A stretch of DNA of 5,713 bases from Promethearchaeota archaeon (GTDB lineage: Archaea > Asgardarchaeota > Lokiarchaeia > Sigynarchaeales > SOKP01), in the NCBI GenBank assembly GCA_004524515.1, contig SDNV01000162.1:1-5713 (forward strand), in the 5' to 3' direction. A program made the translations under genes and the position numbers. Position 1 is the stretch's first letter, and each line of letters opens with the position of its first letter. Positions 1 to 4,604 of this stretch are shown piece after piece. Under the pieces are notes generated by a model that saw only the letters and a program-made list of their open reading frames with translations, searched no databases and had not been told where the DNA came from.

Positions 1-150
1 TTCTAAATTTTTATTTTCCCATAATTCAATTAATCTATGTTCCGGAAAAGATTTATTCCGAATATAATAATCCCCAAAATCAATTACCTTTTTACACTGA
101 AAACAATTTCTTGTTCTGAAAACTTTATCTTTTGGAAATTTGAAGTCCAT
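1..150 (-). CDS. N-terminal part of an unidentified protein with a CxxC zinc-ribbon-like start (runs off the window)
   Basis: Reading leftwards from an ATG at 150-148, the frame stays open for 50 codons to the window edge. An in-frame TAA lies four codons upstream of the ATG, and no other start intervenes. The protein opens MDFKFPKDKVFRTRNCFQCK, with Cys16 and Cys19 forming a CxxC pair followed by KKVIDFGDYYIRNKSFPEHR. A single CxxC followed by aromatic and charged residues looks like the first half of a zinc ribbon or HNH-type zinc knuckle, with the partner cysteines expected beyond the edge. The composition is protein-like, with few low-complexity runs, unlike the surrounding A+T-rich spacer. 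No Shine-Dalgarno motif precedes the ATG. It lies 107 bases downstream of the DRE-TIM gene, with a T-tract and a possible TATA box between, so it is probably a separate transcript. I do not recognise the family and infer no function. Confidence 0.65.
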   Translation of the reverse strand, partial: MDFKFPKDKVFRTRNCFQCKKVIDFGDYYIRNKSFPEHRLIELWENKNLE

Positions 151-195
151 TAGCTTGGTTTATAATCTTTTTTTTTATTAAACTGAGCACTTTAA

Positions 196-203
196 CATAT
201 AAA
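196..203 (-). promoter_or_regulatory. Possible TATA box for the left-edge gene
   Basis: On the minus strand this reads TTTATATG, preceded by an A-rich stretch that could act as a BRE. A start about 22-24 bases downstream would give a leader of roughly 20 bases before the ATG at 150. The whole spacer is A+T-rich, so chance matches are likely; this is a suggestion only. Confidence 0.25.
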
Positions 204-236
204 TATTTAATTTTTATAAAAATAAAGCAATGGTCG

Positions 237-252
237 AAATAAAAGAGAAAAA
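237..252 (-). terminator. T-tract terminator after the DRE-TIM gene
   Basis: Six bases after the TAA stop, the minus strand reads TTTTTCTCTTTTATTT with no hairpin before it. Pyrimidine-rich T-tracts of this kind terminate archaeal RNA polymerase without a stem-loop. The same TTTTTCTCT core also follows the 1661-2260 gene. Confidence 0.5.
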
Positions 253-257
253 TCCTA

Positions 258-1499
258 TTATTTAGCAATTTTTTTAATGATTTGTTCCAATTCTCTTTCC
301 TCAATGATTTTTTTTTCCATTATTATTTTATGAACAGCTTGCATAATCTCATCCAAATAAAGCTCATAATTCTCAAGACCTAATTGTTTGCATTTAATTT
401 TTATAGCATCTCCATGTAAAGTGGTGGGACCGAAGACAACACTCTCTTCTTGTCCCACAATTTCTGGTCTATACGGAGTAAAGCACATCCAATACTTATC
501 CTTCTCTAATGCACTCATCACATGAAGTTCGCTCTCATGGATAAAAGTATTTTTGCCAACTACGGGCTTATTGTAGGGTAAGGGGACTCCAGATATTTTT
601 TCAATATATTTGCTCAGGTCATATAATTTTGAAAGATCAATGCCTGTGTCAATTCCATACAACATTTCAAGAGATACTACTACTTCTTCTAAAGAACTAT
701 TTCCCGCTCTATCTCCCAATTTATTTACAACTAAATCCATATATATGGCTCCTTGCTCTACTGCCGCGATAGTGGAGGCCGTTCCTAACCCAAAATCATC
801 ATGTACATGCATTCCAAGAGGAATATCCCTTACAACAGGCATGAGTTGTTTTATCATGTAAGAAATCGCAGAGACATGACATGCACCTACAGTGTCGTAT
901 AGCATTACCATTTGGGCACCATTCTTTACTCCTTTTTCAATTGCTTTTTTTAAGAGGGTGAGATCTGTCCGCGTCGCATCCACACAATCTAAAATAGCCT
1001 TGCCTCCATATCTTTTGATTCTTTTTAGGACACTGGGAATTAATGAAATAATGACTTCTGGGGTAATATTTGAATCCCCGCTAAATAATCCCAGCTGCCA
1101 TTCTGTTAAAACGATTCCAAATCCGATATAGTCCAGTTTTGTTTCTAATGATTTTTTAATCTCATCATCCCAACGAGTGGGATTAGAACTTAAATGAGAA
1201 TAGGTTTTTATTTTCATTCCACATTCCTTGATCTGATTGGCTAAATCCCATTGATCTTGGACTGCTCCTATATACCCCACATCAATATGCTCGACACCTA
1301 TTTCCTCTAATTTTTCTACAATCTTTATTTTTTCCTCTAAAGTATAATACACGCCGGGAGTTTCTTCTCCTTCCCTGATTGTCGAATCTCTTACATATAC
1401 TCTTTTTGGCAAATTAAGGTTTTTAATCAATTGTTCTTCATAATTAAGTGGGGATACCCACCATTTTTCATTCCAGTATTTTTTTGCATTTTCCTTCAT
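258..1499 (-). CDS. DRE-TIM metallolyase-superfamily acyltransferase/lyase (homocitrate / 2-isopropylmalate synthase-like), substrate unknown
   Basis: This 413-residue protein belongs to the HMGL-like/pyruvate carboxyltransferase family, metal-dependent TIM barrels that condense acetyl-CoA with 2-oxoacids or cleave the reverse products. The barrel opens near residue 34 with RDSTIREGEETPG, giving the metal ligand Asp38 and the catalytic Arg42-Glu43 pair. DTVG is at 202-205, the metal-binding HxH is His231-x-His233 (MHVHDDFGLG), and GDRAGN is at 262-267. A post-barrel segment (about 285-325) includes PYNKPVVGKNTFIHES, typical of the synthase branch. It lacks the regulatory C-terminal domain of LeuA (about 510 residues) and is close in length to NifV/AksA-type enzymes. 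Odd points: GEQ is GEE, the Asn after HxH is Asp, GxGERAGN is KLGDRAGN, and the usual GKHSG loop is FGPTTLHG (357-364). About 30 extra residues precede the barrel. The ATG is preceded by AAAGGG at six bases. No leuC/leuB or lysine-pathway genes adjoin, so I give no gene symbol. The family is secure; the reaction is not. Confidence 0.9.
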   Translation of the reverse strand: MKENAKKYWNEKWWVSPLNYEEQLIKNLNLPKRVYVRDSTIREGEETPGVYYTLEEKIKIVEKLEEIGVEHIDVGYIGAVQDQWDLANQIKECGMKIKTYSHLSSNPTRWDDEIKKSLETKLDYIGFGIVLTEWQLGLFSGDSNITPEVIISLIPSVLKRIKRYGGKAILDCVDATRTDLTLLKKAIEKGVKNGAQMVMLYDTVGACHVSAISYMIKQLMPVVRDIPLGMHVHDDFGLGTASTIAAVEQGAIYMDLVVNKLGDRAGNSSLEEVVVSLEMLYGIDTGIDLSKLYDLSKYIEKISGVPLPYNKPVVGKNTFIHESELHVMSALEKDKYWMCFTPYRPEIVGQEESVVFGPTTLHGDAIKIKCKQLGLENYELYLDEIMQAVHKIIMEKKIIEERELEQIIKKIAK

Positions 1500-1505
1500 A
1501 GATTT

Positions 1506-1511
1506 CCCTTT
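1506..1511 (-). promoter_or_regulatory. Weak ribosome binding site for the DRE-TIM gene
   Basis: The minus strand reads AAAGGG, then six bases, then ATG. It is a partial match to the anti-Shine-Dalgarno complement and supports the ATG at 1499 as the start. It is clearly weaker than the site before the 1661-2260 gene. Confidence 0.4.
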
Positions 1512-1520
1512 AATTTTTTG

Positions 1521-1551
1521 ATATTTAATTATTTAGCAAAATAAAATATAA
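1521..1551 (-). promoter_or_regulatory. Possible archaeal promoter for the DRE-TIM gene
   Basis: Two TATA-like elements lie in the 161-base gap: TTATATTT (1551 to 1544) and TTAAATAT (1528 to 1521). The first would start transcription near 1521, leaving a short leader that contains the AAAGGG site. The second would place the start almost on the ATG. Together with the T-tract upstream at 1619-1625, they suggest this gene can be transcribed apart from the two genes before it. The elements are not distinctive in such A+T-rich DNA. Confidence 0.3.
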
Positions 1552-1618
1552 TTACAGCATTAATAATGAATATTAATATCAAAGAAATAAAAAGATTATA
1601 ATTGTTTATTTATTAGAG

Positions 1619-1625
1619 AAAAAAA
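1619..1625 (-). terminator. T-tract terminator after the cysteine-motif gene
   Basis: The minus strand has an uninterrupted run of seven T followed by CTCT, about 35 bases after the TAA stop. There is no hairpin. This is a plausible archaeal terminator, but read-through into the DRE-TIM gene cannot be excluded. Confidence 0.4.
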
Positions 1626-1660
1626 GGATTTTATATTTGAATTTAGAGTTTAAAATTCAT

Positions 1661-2260
1661 TTATGCTGATTCATCAACTAATTCTCTTAGAATTTGCTTG
1701 GCTCTATTGGTATTAAATATTCCACATACACAAGGCGCTGTCAATTTCTCGGCTGCCTTTTCTACTGAGATTTTGCCTTTTTTAATCTGTTCTACATAAT
1801 GTTCTACAGATTGAGAAGATATACAATGATGACCGCACAATGTGGTAATTTCTAAGGTTTTATCAGAAGGTAAGATATTTTTTTTACCGAATTCACCTAA
1901 AGAAAGATTAACTGTGTGCATTGTTAAGTCAATATCTTGACACATATCCTGAATCTCGGATATCAGACCTGAAACAACTACGGAAATTCCTAGATCTTCC
2001 TTCTTAATTGTTTTTAATATTTCTCTCACATCTGCAATGTCAGAAAAGCACCCCTGTACAACAGAAGATAATCTCCAACCTGCTTCATTTAATAAATTGG
2101 TCGGATTATTATTTTTCATTATTTCTCCTATTCGAAGCTGTCTTTGTTTCGCATCCTGATAAACAGTTTTATCATTCACGCCTGCTGCTAACATTGCAAT
2201 GATAACATAATCATTTTTTAAATCATTAATAATTCCTTTTCTATGTAAAGAATGAGTCAT
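1661..2260 (-). CDS. Unknown protein with C-terminal CGHHC...CVCGIFN motifs (putative metal- or Fe-S-binding)
   Basis: A 199-residue protein that I do not recognise from any characterised family. No signal peptide or membrane segment is visible. The N-terminal half (MTHSLHRKG, then NDYVIIAMLAAGVND) looks helical. A predicted beta-alpha stretch at about 90-120 contains SVVVSGLISE and MHTVNLSLG. The C-terminal third carries the striking residues: LEITTLCGHHCIS gives Cys142-x3-Cys146 with His144-His145, and APCVCGIFNTNRA gives Cys177-x-Cys179. Four cysteines with two histidines could hold a metal ion or an Fe-S cluster; this is inference. Between them lies an amphipathic helix-like segment (VEKAAEKL). 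Cys71 and Cys107 lie outside these motifs. It starts 21 bases after the ferredoxin-fusion gene, with a near-perfect ribosome binding site, so the two are almost certainly co-transcribed and probably work together. It is a confident gene of unknown function. Confidence 0.9.
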   Translation of the reverse strand: MTHSLHRKGIINDLKNDYVIIAMLAAGVNDKTVYQDAKQRQLRIGEIMKNNNPTNLLNEAGWRLSSVVQGCFSDIADVREILKTIKKEDLGISVVVSGLISEIQDMCQDIDLTMHTVNLSLGEFGKKNILPSDKTLEITTLCGHHCISSQSVEHYVEQIKKGKISVEKAAEKLTAPCVCGIFNTNRAKQILRELVDESA

Positions 2261-2270
2261 ATTTTTGAAA

Positions 2271-2277
2271 CCTCCTT
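2271..2277 (-). promoter_or_regulatory. Strong Shine-Dalgarno site for the cysteine-motif gene
   Basis: The minus strand reads AAGGAGG followed by T, a perfect complement to the usual archaeal/bacterial 16S rRNA 3' end, ten bases before the ATG at 2260. It begins four bases after the upstream TAA, so the gene is translated from an internal operon site. It fixes the start codon. Confidence 0.85.
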
Positions 2278-2281
2278 AATT

Positions 2282-2983
2282 TTAGGCTCGTCCTAAGCCA
2301 ACATTTATTTTAGCATTAGGTCTTACTGAAAAATCCTTCTCATTAAGTATATCCATCACGGGAATTTTTCCCTCCTCCGCGAAACGAGATATTACACCCA
2401 CACTAAAAACAGTATCTATCTCTTTATCTAATTTCTTAATTAAATCTAATATTTCTACTGTTTTTTCATAAGGGACTTTAAATTCTATTATTGCGGAAAG
2501 AACATTTTCATTTTTCAACTCTTCTTGAAGATGGCCTTTATCATCTGCTAATAATGCGGTAAGAGGACTTGCTGCTTCGAACTCTACTCCAATCTTAGCA
2601 AGAGGTATTGTAAATTGTTCCGCAACACCTAAACGTGCACCTTTACCAGGACGTCCTATTTCTATAGAAAAACCGATTTCTTTTGGTTTAATCCGATTTG
2701 TCACATCATTTGTTTTCATTTCTTCGGTACCTCTCCCGGGCACACCAGTTAATTTATGGGTGGCGATAACATCGCTAAAAGGATTTCTTACCAAACGGGG
2801 CATTCTTAGTTTTTCTCTTTTAATTGCATTAGATGGACAATTTGCGGATCTTAAGCAAACAGAACATTCCACGCATATATCTCTGTCTATTACCGCTTTA
2901 TTATTAATTAATTGAATTGCTTGCACTGGACAAACTATAACACATTGCCCACAACCAATACATCGATCTTCTTTAATTTTCAA
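2282..2983 (-). CDS. 2[4Fe-4S] ferredoxin domain fused to an unrecognised C-terminal domain
   Basis: This 233-residue protein begins with a classical bacterial-type ferredoxin domain (about 1-56). Cluster motif one is Cys8-x2-Cys11-x2-Cys14-x3-Cys18-Pro. Motif two is Cys37-x2-Cys40-x2-Cys43-x5-Cys49-Pro, with a longer final spacing than the usual x3. It should carry two [4Fe-4S] clusters and move electrons in the cytoplasm. A linker (about 57-80) leads to [17 protein letters not shown] (84-100) and then [16 protein letters not shown] (104-119), both very motif-like. The rest alternates strand and helix ([20 protein letters not shown]) in a way that recalls small ferredoxin-like alpha/beta domains such as ACT, though I cannot assign it. 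Translation starts at TTG (2983-2981): a TAA codon lies directly before it in frame and no earlier start exists. No good ribosome site is seen; GAGTG is the nearest candidate. It is the first gene of the operon with the cysteine-motif gene and diverges from the transporter. Confidence 0.9.
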   Translation of the reverse strand: MKIKEDRCIGCGQCVIVCPVQAIQLINNKAVIDRDICVECSVCLRSANCPSNAIKREKLRMPRLVRNPFSDVIATHKLTGVPGRGTEEMKTNDVTNRIKPKEIGFSIEIGRPGKGARLGVAEQFTIPLAKIGVEFEAASPLTALLADDKGHLQEELKNENVLSAIIEFKVPYEKTVEILDLIKKLDKEIDTVFSVGVISRFAEEGKIPVMDILNEKDFSVRPNAKINVGLGRA

Positions 2984-3038
2984 TTACTTCACTCAAAATG
3001 AATACTATAGATAATTATGTATTATACTGAAAATAGAA

Positions 3039-3046
3039 ATATTTAA
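3039..3046 (-). promoter_or_regulatory. Possible TATA box for the ferredoxin-fusion operon
   Basis: The minus strand reads TTAAATAT, preceded by AAATTAGA. Transcription from about 3016 would give a leader of some 30 bases before the TTG at 2983. It is the best-placed candidate in the 192-base divergent spacer, but the match is ordinary for this base composition. Confidence 0.3.
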
Positions 3047-3140
3047 TCTAATTTATAACTGATTCTTTAAACCTATAATGAAAGAGGTAGTTTTATAATA
3101 ATTTTGAATATTTGAATATTTTTTATTAGAAGGAAAAATT

Positions 3141-3154
3141 CGAAATTTTAAATA
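3141..3154 (+). promoter_or_regulatory. Archaeal BRE/TATA promoter of the MFS gene, leaderless
   Basis: CGAAAT (BRE-like) is followed directly by TTTAAATA, the archaeal TATA consensus. The TATA box ends 21 bases before the ATG at 3176, so the expected transcription start falls on or next to the A of the ATG. The sequence between is pyrimidine-rich and has no Shine-Dalgarno motif. Both facts fit a leaderless mRNA. The box sits inside an imperfect palindrome (3142-3158, GAAATTTTAAATATTTC), which could allow repressor binding, though this may be chance. Confidence 0.6.
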
Positions 3155-3175
3155 TTTCAAAATTTTTTCAATATT

Positions 3176-4411
3176 ATGAATCAAAAACAATCATTTAAAG
3201 TTGTCATAGTTGTGGTATTTTTCTCCTCTGCACTGATTAGTATTTTATCTCCGATGGCAATAGATATAGCAAATGCATTACCTGATGTATCACAATCCGA
3301 GGTTTTAATTACAGTATCGATATTTTTGGCAGTAAGCGCTGCATTCTCGATTGTATGGGCTATATTAGATACAAAATTCGATCGCAAAAAATTATTAATA
3401 ATCGCAACGATCGATTGGACTATTTTTACCTTTCTTACAACCTTTGCAAACAATTTTATGACATTAGTAATCTTTCAAATTTTTTCAGCAGTAGGTTTTG
3501 GCGCAATCTTACCCTTATCTTATTCAGCAATTGTTGATTTAATTGATGCAGAAAAGAGAGGTAAAGCCTTTGGTATTAAAGAATTATTTTATATCACAGG
3601 TATTGCGTTAAGTTTTCTTCTTTCGGCGTTTTTAGTTCCCAGATTTCCTTGGCAAACCCCTTTATATATTATTTCAATTGCTGGTTTACTCTGTATAATT
3701 CTTTTAATCCGTGCTGAATTACCTGAAAAACAGGAGCTAACAGATGAAAGTGAATTTATAAGTACTAAAGCTTTTAAAGATATCATTCATAATCGAGCGA
3801 TATTGCTAATTGTATTCTTTAACTTCCTGCTTTTCTTCTGGTATGGCGCAATTTCACAGTATTATACAACTCTATTGCGCAATGATTACGGATTTGCACC
3901 CGAAATGGCTTTTCTTTTCTTTGTAATCCTTCAAATTGGTCAAATTCCGGCGGGGCCTATATTTGGTCATGTGGGAGATAAAAAATATGAAAATGATAAG
4001 AATGGGAGAATTAAAGTAGTATTAATTTTAGTTACATGTGGAGCTATTTTGAATTTTATAGGGTATTCAATCACTATATCTATGGATAATATCCCCCTTC
4101 TTCTAATCTTCATAATTATTACAAGTCTGGCCGCAACTTGCTTTGGTGGAATTGATCCTCTTACCCAAGCGACACTTGCAGATGTTACCACGGAAAATAA
4201 TCGATCAACTACATATGCGATAAATAATTTGAGTTATATTTTCGGTCGAAGTATAAGTATATTTCTCTTGAGTATCTTTCTTCTAATGTACAATAATTTA
4301 TATCAACCCGGTTATGTGATTCTCTCTATAGCAACACTTATGGCTATAATCATCTTATTCCCTCTGATGAAAGTATTACCTAATGAAATTGAGAAGATCA
4401 AATTAGAATGA
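3176..4411 (+). CDS. Major facilitator superfamily (MFS) transporter, 12 membrane helices, substrate unknown
   Basis: This 411-residue protein has about twelve hydrophobic helices in two bundles of six. The first are at roughly 8-28, 43-64, 72-92, 95-118, 137-155 and 160-180. The second are at 207-228, 242-266, 279-300, 305-326, 348-370 and 377-398. A hydrophilic central loop (about 180-206) separates them. The loop between helices 2 and 3 (DTKFDRKKLL, 65-74) is a degenerate MFS motif A, and GPIFGHVGD (260-268) is its counterpart in the second half, followed by a charged loop rich in Lys and Asn. SAIVDLIDAEKRGKAFGIKE (117-136) resembles the helix 4-5 motif region of many MFS carriers. It should act in the cytoplasmic membrane; direction and substrate cannot be read from sequence. 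It diverges from the ferredoxin operon and converges on the pdxA-like gene. Carriage of that module's substrate or product is a guess from position. Confidence 0.92.
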   Translation: MNQKQSFKVVIVVVFFSSALISILSPMAIDIANALPDVSQSEVLITVSIFLAVSAAFSIVWAILDTKFDRKKLLIIATIDWTIFTFLTTFANNFMTLVIFQIFSAVGFGAILPLSYSAIVDLIDAEKRGKAFGIKELFYITGIALSFLLSAFLVPRFPWQTPLYIISIAGLLCIILLIRAELPEKQELTDESEFISTKAFKDIIHNRAILLIVFFNFLLFFWYGAISQYYTTLLRNDYGFAPEMAFLFFVILQIGQIPAGPIFGHVGDKKYENDKNGRIKVVLILVTCGAILNFIGYSITISMDNIPLLLIFIIITSLAATCFGGIDPLTQATLADVTTENNRSTTYAINNLSYIFGRSISIFLLSIFLLMYNNLYQPGYVILSIATLMAIIILFPLMKVLPNEIEKIKLE

Positions 4412-4422
4412 ATTGAGAGAAA

Positions 4423-4572
4423 ATGAGTAAAAAACTGGATTATTGGAAAGATATTACAACTGAAATAGATGGGAATAAAATTCTAAAAAAGGCAGTATTT
4501 CAGATTAATATCTATTTTTTTTTCAATTCTATTTCATTTCTTCTAATTTTTATTTTATTAATTATTACTTGA
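4423..4572 (+). CDS. Doubtful 49-residue small ORF with hydrophobic tail
   Basis: An ATG 11 bases after the MFS stop opens 49 codons ending at TGA (4570-4572). The first half, MSKKLDYWKDITTEIDGNKI, is mixed and protein-like. The second (about residues 24-49) is almost pure Phe/Ile/Leu and would form one membrane helix. GAGAG lies three bases before the ATG, too close to be a good ribosome site. The caveat is that the hydrophobic half coincides with the T-rich tract that probably terminates the MFS transcript, and T-rich DNA automatically encodes Phe, Ile and Leu. It could be a real small membrane protein co-transcribed with the MFS gene, the remnant 5' end of a decayed gene, or chance. Confidence 0.25.
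   Translation: MSKKLDYWKDITTEIDGNKILKKAVFQINIYFFFNSISFLLIFILLIIT
4511..4556 (+). terminator. T-rich terminator region of the MFS gene
   Basis: The plus strand has a nine-T run (4515-4523) followed by repeated short T-tracts up to about 4556. No convincing stem-loop precedes them. Multiple T-tracts are typical of archaeal 3' ends. The region overlaps the doubtful small ORF. Confidence 0.45.
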
Positions 4573-4590
4573 ACTTTAATTAGAGCAATT

Positions 4591-4604
4591 AAATAAAAAA
4601 TCTT
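4591..4604 (-). terminator. T-tract terminator after the PdxA-like gene
   Basis: Immediately after the TAA stop, the minus strand reads GATTTTTTATTT, with six consecutive T and no hairpin. It faces the MFS terminator tract, so the two convergent transcripts are each ended within less than 200 bases. Confidence 0.4.

Noticed and set aside
610..861. Open reading frames on the plus strand opposite the DRE-TIM gene (also 892-1131)
   Set aside because: They lie wholly inside a gene with a clear TIM-barrel signature on the other strand, and their translations have no recognisable motif. They are antisense shadows.
258..1499. Assignment as leuA (2-isopropylmalate synthase)
   Set aside because: The protein is about 100 residues shorter than typical LeuA, lacks the regulatory C-terminal domain, has altered signature loops, and no leuB, leuC or leuD gene is nearby.
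2008..2202. Plus-strand reading frame opposite the cysteine-motif gene
   Set aside because: It is antisense to a well-supported gene with its own strong ribosome site and shows no protein-like motif.
2282..2983. Ferredoxin-fusion protein as a subunit of a known oxidoreductase such as pyruvate or 2-oxoacid:ferredoxin oxidoreductase
   Set aside because: Only the N-terminal 56 residues are ferredoxin-like. The C-terminal domain does not resemble those subunits, and no catalytic oxidoreductase gene adjoins.
3103..3118. Tandem octamer TTTGAATA as a repeat element or the start of a repeat array
   Set aside because: There are only two copies in A+T-rich spacer DNA. It was kept only as a remark on the promoter region.
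3181..4191. Reading frames at 3181-3453, 3589-3786 and 3967-4191 (minus) and 3355-3537 (plus) over the transporter
   Set aside because: All are embedded in the 12-helix MFS coding sequence, lack start signals and look like shadow translations.
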